Shown piece by piece: positions 1 through 5,713 of a stretch of 12,472 nucleotides of DNA. The notes beneath the pieces are model-generated. The model did no database searches. It saw only the letters and a list, made by a program, of their open reading frames with translations, and was not told the DNA's origin. Numbering within the stretch: the first letter of the stretch is position 1; the number at the start of each line of letters is the position of its first letter. The DNA lies in contig JANMKR010000169.1 of NCBI GenBank assembly GCA_031372145.1, positions 1 to 12,472 of the forward strand, given 5' to 3'. The DNA comes from CALMEC01 sp031372145. GTDB lineage: Bacteria > Actinomycetota > Thermoleophilia > Miltoncostaeales > Miltoncostaeaceae. The position numbers and the translations under genes are program-made.

Positions 1-57
1 CAGCGCGCAGAACGCGCGCAGGCCACCTCCCGCAACACCGACGACGCCCCGGTCTAA
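1..57 (+). CDS. Possible C-terminal tail of a gene entering from the left
   Basis: Frame 1 is open from the window edge and stops at TAA (55-57), giving an 18-residue hydrophilic tail that ends in NTDDAPV. Sixteen of 18 codons end in G or C, like the clear genes in this window. Nothing can be said about function. This reading excludes the opposite-strand reading of 1-186; one of the two is a shadow. The complement of this stop codon would be a rare TTA leucine codon on the other strand, which slightly favours this reading. Confidence 0.4.
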   Translation, partial: QRAERAQATSRNTDDAPV

Positions 58-186
58 CCGAGCCGAGCCGGCGCTCGCGGCGGCGGGCGCGCGAGCGGCT
101 CCACCACATCCAGCCTCGAACGCGACGGCGGCGAGTACCACCGCCAGCGTCGTCCAAACCAATAAATCCCGTCTGGCAAACATCAT
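1..186 (-). CDS. Possible N-terminus of an exported or lipoprotein-like protein, running off the left edge
   Basis: On the minus strand two adjacent ATGs (186 and 183) open a frame that stays open to the window edge. A purine-rich GGAACGGA lies about five bases upstream of the first. The predicted start is MMFARRDLLVW, followed by a hydrophobic run to about residue 23, then EAGCGG and an Ala/Pro-rich linker. This looks like a signal peptide: RRDLL resembles a weak Tat motif, and the Cys could be a poor lipobox because Glu at -3 is atypical. Against it, about 30 percent of codons end in A or T and it uses TTA twice, unlike its neighbours. It is an alternative to the plus-strand tail at 1-57. 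Confidence 0.35.
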   Translation of the reverse strand, partial: MMFARRDLLVWTTLAVVLAAVAFEAGCGGAARAPAAASAGSARLDRGVVGVAGGGLRAFCAL

Positions 187-495
187 CGTGATCCGTTCCT
201 GGATGAATAAACGTGCCGCGAGTCTCAATCGCCTGGATGAGGCACGGATGAGAGCGCCCGGCGGTACACGGACGGCCGGCACGTGGCAGCGGCGCACATT
301 CGCCTCTCATGTTCGTTTCACAATGCACTCGTACCGTCGTCCCGTACGCGAACCATTCGACCAGCAGAACCTCCGACGAAGGGTTGTCATGGGCTCCTCA
401 GTCAAGATCGCGTCCGAACCGGTCGTGCGCAGTCATCGCGACAACCGGAAGAGTCGCTGCGACCGGGTGGCGTGCCTGAGCGCAGTGAGGTCCAC
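187..495. other. 309-base stretch without a convincing gene; 5' region of the ABC operon
   Basis: Long open frames cross this stretch, including one in frame with the ABC ATPase from ATG 283. Their products are rich in Arg, Ser and Pro and show no domain, and the ABC homology begins only at 496. I see no strong sigma-70 promoter, terminator or repeat. It presumably carries the promoter of the ABC operon and, if the minus-strand reading of 1-186 is right, a divergent promoter too. Confidence 0.4.
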
Positions 496-1452
496 GTGAC
501 ACCGGCAATCGAGGCGCAGGGGGTCGGGAAGCGCTACGGGTCACTCGTCGCCCTCGCGGACTTCACGATCGCTGTGCAGGCGGGCGAGATCGTGGGCGTC
601 CTCGGGCCGAACGGAGCGGGCAAGACCACCGCCATCCGCGTCCTCACCACGATCCTCGCCCCGAGCCACGGCAGTTTCGAGGTGGCGGGCGTGTCGCACA
701 CCCGACCTGCGGAGATCCGGCGGCGGATCGGCGTGCTGCCCGAGAGCGCCGGCTATCCGGAGCGGCAGACCGGCGAGGAGTACCTGCGCTTCCATGCCCG
801 CCTTTTCGGCGAGTCCGCCCGGAGTGCTCGCGCCATCACCCGGTCGCTTCTGGAGGAGATGGGGCTCGCTGATCGTGGCCGGTCGTTGATCGCCTCATAT
901 AGCCGCGGCATGCGCCAGCGGCTCGGTATCGCCCGGGCGCTCGTCAACGCACCGGACGTGGTGTTTCTGGACGAACCGACGCTCGGCCTCGATCCGGCGG
1001 GGCAGCGGCAGGTCCTCGGCAACGTCAGAAGGATCGCGCACGAGCGGGGAGCAACCGTTGTGCTCAGCACGCACCTGCTTGCAGAGGTCGAAGAGAACTG
1101 TTCGCGGGTGCTGATCCTGAATCGCGGCCGCGTGGTCACCGAGGGGACGGTGTCGGAGGTTGCGAGCCGTGCGGCGGCGCCACGCACTGCTCGGCTTCGC
1201 GTCGCGCCGAGATACGCCGAGCAGGCAACGAGGGCCCTCGTTGCCGCGCCCGGAGTCGAGAAGGTCGATCGCCACGACAACCAACCCGGTTTCTTCACCA
1301 TCGCGTTCTCCTCTCCAGGAGAAGGCCCGAGCCGTGCATCGTCGAACGACGCGGTCCGCTCATTGACCGATGCAGGCGTCACGATCGAATCATTCGAGCT
1401 CGAAGGGGCGCGCCTGAGTGACGCGTTCCTCGCGATCACAGAGGCGGCGTGA
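496..1452 (+). CDS. ABC transporter ATP-binding subunit (ABC-2/drug or Na+ exporter class)
   Basis: This 318-residue ATPase should drive export through the permease encoded next to it. Visible motifs are Walker A GPNGAGKTT (37-45), signature YSRGMRQR (135-142), Walker B VVFLDEPT with catalytic Glu160, a D-loop (LGLDP) and the switch His in STHLLAEVEE (193). Residues 220-318 form the extra C-terminal domain usual in the CcmA/NatA/DrrA-like group of ABC-2 ATPases. The start is taken as GTG 496, where family similarity begins, with GAGG five bases upstream. An in-frame ATG at 283 would add 71 residues of non-conserved sequence. It is followed after one base by the permease. The substrate cannot be told from sequence. 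Confidence 0.93.
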   Translation: MTPAIEAQGVGKRYGSLVALADFTIAVQAGEIVGVLGPNGAGKTTAIRVLTTILAPSHGSFEVAGVSHTRPAEIRRRIGVLPESAGYPERQTGEEYLRFHARLFGESARSARAITRSLLEEMGLADRGRSLIASYSRGMRQRLGIARALVNAPDVVFLDEPTLGLDPAGQRQVLGNVRRIAHERGATVVLSTHLLAEVEENCSRVLILNRGRVVTEGTVSEVASRAAAPRTARLRVAPRYAEQATRALVAAPGVEKVDRHDNQPGFFTIAFSSPGEGPSRASSNDAVRSLTDAGVTIESFELEGARLSDAFLAITEAA

Positions 1453-1453
1453 G

Positions 1454-2263
1454 ATGGGATCCGTGGAACACACCGGGCCGCGCCGGCGTCGGGTCCGCTG
1501 GACCGTCGTGCTCGAGCAGGAGCTCCGCGACCTGTGGATCGGTGGACGGGGCCTGCTGCTGACCTTCCTCTTCAGCGTCCTCATCGGGGTCATCGCGTAC
1601 ATCGCGTCCACCAACAAGACGCTCAACTTCCTGGAGCAGCGCGAGTCGGTCAACCTGACGCTTCAGGTCGTGATCACCGTTGGCGGTTTGCTCACACTTC
1701 TTGTGGCAGCCGACACGATCAGCGGCGAACGTGAGCGCGACACGCTCGAGACGCTGCTCTTGACCCCCATCTCGCGACGCGACATTGCGGTTGCAAAGTT
1801 CGTTGCCGCACTGTCGCTGTGGCTGGTGGCGTTCGTGGTCGCCGTTCCCTACATCTGGTTTCTCGGCCGGGGTGTCGGGATCGTCGGGGACGCACTCGTG
1901 ACCGGCTTCGTCGTGGGCACCTTTCTGAGCGTCTTTCTCGCGGCACTCGGCGTGATCGTCAGTCTGTTCGCCGCCTCCAATCGCGTGAGCCTTTCGCTCA
2001 GTCTGTTTGGCCTGCTTGCGCTCTTTGCGCCGACGCAGCTGCCCTCGGGCGCACAGCGAGGCTGGGCAGGAGATCTGTTCCTCCGCGTCAACCCGATCAC
2101 CGCGGGGTCGCACTACGTCGGCAAGATTGTCGTGGACGGCTTCGCCTGGACTCAGGACGTCCTCTGGCTGGCCTCGCCAGTCATGGGGGCCGTCGTTCTC
2201 GCCGCCGCCGTCCCGGTTCTCGGGGCACGCTTCATGCGGCTTCGAGGGGGTGTTTCGGAATGA
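1454..2263 (+). CDS. ABC-2 type permease subunit
   Basis: This is a 269-residue integral membrane protein with about six hydrophobic segments (roughly 34-51, 68-86, 113-136, 146-173, 180-195 and 240-258). Between the second and third lies SGERERDTLETLLLTP (90-105) followed by ISRRDI, the hallmark cytoplasmic loop of NatB/GldF-like ABC-2 permeases. The ATG at 1454 follows the ATPase stop by one base and is preceded by GAGGCGG within the end of the ATPase gene. The stop overlaps the next start as ATGA, so translational coupling is likely. It is the membrane half of the exporter; the cargo is unknown. Confidence 0.9.
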   Translation: MGSVEHTGPRRRRVRWTVVLEQELRDLWIGGRGLLLTFLFSVLIGVIAYIASTNKTLNFLEQRESVNLTLQVVITVGGLLTLLVAADTISGERERDTLETLLLTPISRRDIAVAKFVAALSLWLVAFVVAVPYIWFLGRGVGIVGDALVTGFVVGTFLSVFLAALGVIVSLFAASNRVSLSLSLFGLLALFAPTQLPSGAQRGWAGDLFLRVNPITAGSHYVGKIVVDGFAWTQDVLWLASPVMGAVVLAAAVPVLGARFMRLRGGVSE

Positions 2264-2805
2264 ATGAACGTGCTTCGAAGTGGGTGGCGTTCGTCTTGCT
2301 GGTCGCTGCCTTGGTACCGGCCTGCGGTGCATACGGCGCAGGCGGCACCACGCCGATCGTGGTAACCGTCGATCGCGCTGAAATCCCGACCCAGCTCGGT
2401 GGCAGGTTCGCGTTCCAGTCGACCATCACCAATCGCGGCACGACTGCGTCAGATGGGCTGATCGCCCATCTCAACGTCCTCAGCCTGCGGGACGGCGTCT
2501 ACGTCGATCCCGAGGACTGGTCGTCCCAACGAACCCGCTTCCTCGACGCGATCCCTGCCGGGGGCTCCACCACGATCACCTGGGACATGCAGGCGGTCAA
2601 CGCCGGAAGCTTCGGTGTCTACGTCGCCGTCGTGCCCCGCCTTCCGGCCGTGCGACCTCCCACGACGGGGCTGGCAGTCCACATCGCCGTCGCAGAGCGC
2701 AGGACGCTGAATCCGGGCGGGATCCTCCCGCTCGTTCTGACCGTTCCGACCCTCTTGGCCCTCTTGACACTCGGTCTCGGATTCCGCCGAAGAACCATCG
2801 CCTGA
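2260..2805 (+). CDS. Exported Ig-like protein with C-terminal membrane anchor, third gene of the ABC operon
   Basis: This 181-residue protein starts at ATG 2260, overlapping the permease stop. Residues 1-27 are a signal peptide (hydrophobic 9-20, then VPACG, a possible but imperfect lipobox). Residues 32-146 are beta-rich and contain the pattern FQSTITNRGTTASDG and later IPAGGSTTITWDM, typical of the CARDB/NEW3-like Ig-fold group where an N-R-G turn is followed by a G-G-S-x-x strand. Residues 152-174 are one hydrophobic helix, followed by RRR, which gives a type I topology with the Ig domain outside. Coupling to the ABC pair suggests an accessory or cargo-presenting role; that is inference. 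Confidence 0.8.
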   Translation: MNERASKWVAFVLLVAALVPACGAYGAGGTTPIVVTVDRAEIPTQLGGRFAFQSTITNRGTTASDGLIAHLNVLSLRDGVYVDPEDWSSQRTRFLDAIPAGGSTTITWDMQAVNAGSFGVYVAVVPRLPAVRPPTTGLAVHIAVAERRTLNPGGILPLVLTVPTLLALLTLGLGFRRRTIA

Positions 2806-2929
2806 CGAGCGCCGGTTGATCGTGGCGAAGCGCTCCGCGTGCGATTCACCGCGATTGGACGTCGCTGGATGCGGTGGGTCGCGCACGAGCGGAGGGCCAC
2901 CTCCGGGCGCGAATCCGTGTCATCATCGC
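2806..2929 (+). promoter_or_regulatory. Spacer with a small CGGAGG-GCCA-CCTCCG hairpin
   Basis: The gap between the ABC operon and the GNAT-AAA+ gene contains a perfect 6-bp stem with a four-base loop at 2890-2905. No T-tract follows it, so a factor-independent terminator is doubtful. The right arm sits about 25 bases before the downstream start. It could pause transcription or affect translation of the next gene. No clear promoter is visible apart from a weak TGTCAT (2918-2923) six bases before GTG 2930. Confidence 0.3.
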
Positions 2930-4207
2930 GTGGTGAGCGCCTGGCACATCCGGGACTTCGACGCGTCCGATCTCGATCAGGCCGTCCAGGTCTGGAGTGA
3001 CTCGACGGACTCCTCTCGCTCGCTGCCGTTCGTCGTCGCGGAGGTCATCGAGGCCCTCAATCGCGGTGAGCCCGCGGTGGTGGCGCTGAGCGAAGGGCGG
3101 GTGGTCGCCACCTGCGTCGCGCGCGTCACCGGGGAGCGTGCATGGGTGCTGCGCATCGCGATCGACCAGAAGCTGCGCAATCAAGGGGTTGGCTCCGCCT
3201 TGCTGCGCGCGCTGGAGGAGCGGCTCCTGCGGATGGGCGTGCGCAGGATCGCGGCGCTCCTTCCCGAGGGCGGGGTCGGCCACGAGGCGTTCCTGCACCA
3301 GGGCTATGAGCTGACGCCCGGCGTCGAGTACTTCGAGAAGCGGGAGCCCCTGCGTCCCGCCGACCTGGACCTGCTCGGGTCCGTCGGTGGGCAGATGATC
3401 GACCCGCGGGTGTGGGATGAGCTGGCGGGCATGGACGAGACGAAGGCCCTGATCGAACGCCGGGTGGTCTTGCCGCTTGCCGAGCCGGAGTTGGCCGCTC
3501 GCCATGGCGTGCGCCCACCAAAGGCAGTCGTGCTGTTCGGCCCACCGGGCACCGGAAAGACGACCTTCGCCAAGGGCGCCGCCGGCCGGCTCGGCTGGCC
3601 GTTCGTCGAGCTGTTTCCCAGCCGGCTGGCGGCCGAGGGTCCACATAGCCGAGCGAGTGCGCTGCGGGAGTTCTTCGACCTCGCCTCCCACATCGAGCAT
3701 CTCGTCCTGTTCATCGACGAGGTGGACGAGATCACGGGCAGGCGCAGCGAGCGCCCGGACACGGAGGGAGTGACCAACGAGCTCCTCAAGGCGATCCCGG
3801 CCTTTCGGGCGCGTGATGATCGGCTGCTGGTCTGTGCCACCAACTCGGTCCGCGATCTCGACCCGGCGTTGCTGCGACCGGGCCGGTTCGACTACGTGTT
3901 GCCCATCGGCCCACCCGACCTGACGGCCCGCACCGCGCTGTGGGCGCGATTCGTCCGGACTTTGACCCCCGCTTCGGTGCGGGTCGAGGAGTTGGCGGCC
4001 CAGACGGAGTTGTTCACCCCGGCCGACATCGAGTTCGCCGCCCGCAAAGCGACGCAATCGGCGTTCGAACGCGCGCTCGCGAGCCAGGCCGATTCACCCG
4101 CAACCCACGAGGACTTCGAAGCGGCGGTGGCGGCAACCCGGCCCACCCTCACCGGCGCCATACTGCGGGACTTCGCCCAGGACATCGAGCACTTCTCCCG
4201 CTACTGA
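2930..4207 (+). CDS. GNAT acetyltransferase-AAA+ ATPase fusion protein
   Basis: The product has about 424 residues (numbered from GTG 2933; GTG 2930 is equally possible). Residues 1-137 are a GNAT fold: the acetyl-CoA motif is RNQGVG (82-87) after strand WVLRIAID, with C-terminal strands ending in EYFEKREPL. Residues 155-424 are a classic-clade AAA+ module like Cdc48/PAN/FtsH: ELAGMDETK, HGVRPPKAVVLFGPPGTGKTT (Walker A 203-211), Walker B LVLFIDE (257-263), sensor-1 Asn304 in CATNS, and DPALLRPGRFD (310-320) with arginine-finger candidates Arg315 and Arg318. A lid segment FTPADIEFAARKA (361-373) follows. All catalytic positions are present in both halves. The upstream in-frame ATG (2816) adds residues with no GNAT similarity. 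Its substrate and job are unknown; a single AAA ring coupled to an acyltransferase is the plain reading. Confidence 0.85.
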   Translation: MVSAWHIRDFDASDLDQAVQVWSDSTDSSRSLPFVVAEVIEALNRGEPAVVALSEGRVVATCVARVTGERAWVLRIAIDQKLRNQGVGSALLRALEERLLRMGVRRIAALLPEGGVGHEAFLHQGYELTPGVEYFEKREPLRPADLDLLGSVGGQMIDPRVWDELAGMDETKALIERRVVLPLAEPELAARHGVRPPKAVVLFGPPGTGKTTFAKGAAGRLGWPFVELFPSRLAAEGPHSRASALREFFDLASHIEHLVLFIDEVDEITGRRSERPDTEGVTNELLKAIPAFRARDDRLLVCATNSVRDLDPALLRPGRFDYVLPIGPPDLTARTALWARFVRTLTPASVRVEELAAQTELFTPADIEFAARKATQSAFERALASQADSPATHEDFEAAVAATRPTLTGAILRDFAQDIEHFSRY

Positions 4208-4278
4208 TGGAACTGTCACGGAGGTTTGTGTCGCGTTCTCGGACCCAACCCCGGACGTGAACCATGTTCGCTCCATGA

Positions 4279-4301
4279 GACCGGCGGGGCGGCGTCCGGT
4301 C
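4279..4301. terminator. Weak hairpin between convergent genes
   Basis: GACCGG (4279-4284) and CCGGTC (4296-4301) are perfect inverted repeats with an 11-base GC-rich loop. The right arm overlaps the stop codon of the minus-strand lipoprotein gene, and there is no T-run. The position in a 92-base convergent gap suits a terminator for the GNAT-AAA+ gene, but the structure is short. Confidence 0.3.
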
Positions 4302-4824
4302 AGGTCTTGAGGGTGACCGTGGCAGTTGGCGACTTCGCGTGAACGGGTGTGTCCGCGGCATTGTCGGCCTCGCCCCACACCTCGAAGCTATAGGTACAGC
4401 CGACCTGGCGGTTCGTCGCATCGACCCTGAAGATCGCAACCAGGCTCGATGGTGCTTCCGTCGGCGTCACGTTCCCGACAACCTTGGCCGCTGGTGCGCC
4501 GGCCAGACCAGGTCCCACGACGACTCCAGGGCACTGCTTCTTCTCTGTCATCCACAGCTCGACGACAGACACCCCGTCATCGTCGGCAGCCTTGATCAGG
4601 ACTTGCGCGCCTGAAGGCGAGAGTTCGGTCGTCGTGCCGAACGCGACATCGTCAATGCCACCGGGATTCGCCTTGGTGCCGGCAATCGACATTGTCAGCA
4701 CGGGCGCAGTCGCATCGTTGCGGTCACGCGATGCCGGATCCCCGCATGCCGAGAGGACCACGGCTGCCAGCGCCACCGCCGCCACGGCAACGCGACATCG
4801 ATGGAGTCGGACTGAACTGCTCAT
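4300..4824 (-). CDS. Predicted lipoprotein, about 174 residues
   Basis: The start at 4824 is set by a strong ribosome site, AAGAAGGT, six to seven bases upstream. The N-terminus MSSSVRLHRC is followed by an alanine/valine-rich hydrophobic stretch and the lipobox LSAC with Cys27, so the mature protein should be lipid-anchored outside the membrane. The mature part begins GDPASRDRNDATAPVL and is beta-rich, with DDDGVSVVELWMTEKKQC (about 77-94) and a C-terminal strand TATVTLKT. This resembles an Ig/fibronectin-type beta sandwich in which an Asp-rich turn precedes V-x-x-V-E-L. Two further Cys could form a disulfide. I do not recognise a named family. Confidence 0.8.
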   Translation of the reverse strand: MSSSVRLHRCRVAVAAVALAAVVLSACGDPASRDRNDATAPVLTMSIAGTKANPGGIDDVAFGTTTELSPSGAQVLIKAADDDGVSVVELWMTEKKQCPGVVVGPGLAGAPAAKVVGNVTPTEAPSSLVAIFRVDATNRQVGCTYSFEVWGEADNAADTPVHAKSPTATVTLKT

Positions 4825-5146
4825 GGTCGTACCTTCTTCTGCGCGAATAGGGAGTTGCAGAGAAGAGTCGTCTCGGAGCGGTTTGATACGGCGCCCCAGA
4901 CGCAGCGAGATTGAACCCCGACGCGCCTCGCAGCGGAAGGTGAACGCTCTTGGCCTCCACGTGCTGGTGGCTCGCCTCAGCCGACGACCGTCCACACGCT
5001 CGCCCATCCGCCGAAGTCGTGTGACCCGCGGAAGGGGCCGGATCCGTGTTGACCTGGACCCGCGTACCCTCCCCGTGAGCGACGAGGGCGTACGATTTCG
5101 CGATCGGGCCGTGGCTGCCGCCGGGCCCACGACGGAAGGATCTTCA
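4825..5146. promoter_or_regulatory. 322-base divergent intergenic region
   Basis: This stretch separates the minus-strand lipoprotein gene from the plus-strand small barrel gene and must hold both promoters. I found the lipoprotein ribosome site at its left end and GGAAGGA (5134-5140) at its right end. TTGACC near 5049 and TACGAT near 5091 look promoter-like, but their spacing is wrong for one another. Open frames crossing it show no domains. No convincing operator dyad was found. Confidence 0.4.
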
Positions 5147-5410
5147 ATGCCCACAGTCGTCGCCCACCACGACGTGAAGGACACGGATCATTGGCTCGCC
5201 TCACCGAAGCGCGAAGAGGTCTTCGGACCGCTCGGCGTCACCAATATCCGGACGTTCGTCAACCCGCAGAACCCGACCCAGGTGGCGGTACTCATGGACG
5301 TTGCGGACATGGACGCCGTCATGGCCGCGATGGCGACCCCGGTGATGGCCGACGCGATGGCGTATGACGGCGTGCTCCCCGAGACCCTCGTGATCCTCGT
5401 CGAGGCTTAG
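5147..5410 (+). CDS. Small protein, probable dimeric alpha/beta-barrel (ferredoxin-like) fold
   Basis: This 87-residue protein starts at ATG 5147, with GGAAGGA seven bases upstream. It opens with a strand (PTVVAHHDV), a helix with DTDHWLASPKREEVF, a strand NIRTFVNPQNPTQVAVLMDV and a helix rich in Met and Ala (DMDAVMAAMATPVMADAMA), closing with ETLVILVEA. The beta-alpha-beta-beta-alpha-beta order fits small dimeric ferredoxin-like barrels (ABM/DUF1330-like). Seven methionines lie between residues 47 and 70. No catalytic residue can be assigned. Its TAG stop lies at the left foot of the long hairpin that follows. Confidence 0.75.
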   Translation: MPTVVAHHDVKDTDHWLASPKREEVFGPLGVTNIRTFVNPQNPTQVAVLMDVADMDAVMAAMATPVMADAMAYDGVLPETLVILVEA

Positions 5411-5573
5411 TGGTCCTTCTCGTAAAGTACGGGCACGTTTCCCGAGCGAAAACCGAGCCAGGCGAGGACGCAGTGTCCCGCCGCTATCGGTTGCCATAAC
5501 GGTGGGACCGAGGACAAAGCCTGGCGACGGTTTGCAGCCGGGAAACGTGTTCGTATTTGCGTGGAGGACCACT
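5409..5573 (+). ncRNA. 165-base, about 62-pair imperfect palindrome: candidate structured RNA or MITE-like element
   Basis: The left half pairs with the right half along almost all its length. Stems seen are: AGTGGTCCT (5409-5417) with AGGACCACT (5565-5573); 5421-5433 with 5550-5561, broken by one bulge; CACGTTTCCCG (5434-5444) with CGGGAAACGTG (5539-5549); AAACCG (5450-5455) with CGGTTT (5528-5533); GCCAGGC (5457-5463) with GCCTGGC (5519-5525); GTCCCGCCG (5475-5483) with CGGTGGGAC (5500-5508); and a small apical stem with an eight-base loop. An internal loop carries CGAGGAC on both sides (5463-5469 and 5509-5515). Five non-Watson-Crick positions are G-U pairs in a plus-strand transcript. It has no coding frame and matches no riboswitch, SRP, tmRNA or RNase P core that I recognise. 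Confidence 0.6.
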
Positions 5574-5713
5574 TGGTCCTTTCTCAGAACAGGTTCACCG
5601 CGAGGGCCTCACGCCTGGGGGTAACCCCGGTCGCGGGGCAAGCACTCCCGGCGGTTGTCACCGGGTGGATCGCCGACTATCTTCGCGCTCACCAGCGAAC
5701 GATCGGGTGTCGC
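5411..5713 (+). promoter_or_regulatory. Leader region of the Het-C-like gene
   Basis: The 303 bases before the large secreted-protein gene consist of the long hairpin (to 5573) and about 140 further bases. In these, TGGTCCT (5574-5580) repeats the left foot of the hairpin and can also pair with its right foot. Nothing else coding or repeated is evident. An open frame from GTG 5561 runs in frame into the gene, but it would add 51 residues without a signal peptide ahead of the one that is present. Confidence 0.45.

Noticed and set aside
283..495. N-terminal extension of the ABC ATPase from ATG 283
   Set aside because: The 71 extra residues are Arg/Ser/Pro-rich and unlike any ABC N-terminus; similarity begins exactly at GTG 496, where GAGG lies five bases upstream.
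753..1439. Long minus-strand frame opposite the ABC ATPase
   Set aside because: It is a shadow produced by GC-rich codons; its Arg/Ser-rich product has no domain, whereas the plus frame has every ABC motif.
2846..4057. 403-codon minus-strand frame opposite the GNAT-AAA+ gene
   Set aside because: Its composition (His, Arg, Gln, Gly) and lack of domains mark a shadow of the plus-strand gene.
5409..5573. SRP RNA, tmRNA, RNase P or known riboswitch as identity of the long hairpin
   Set aside because: The apical loop is not GNRA, and no tRNA-like ends, RNase P core or aptamer consensus could be found. A covariance search would be decisive.
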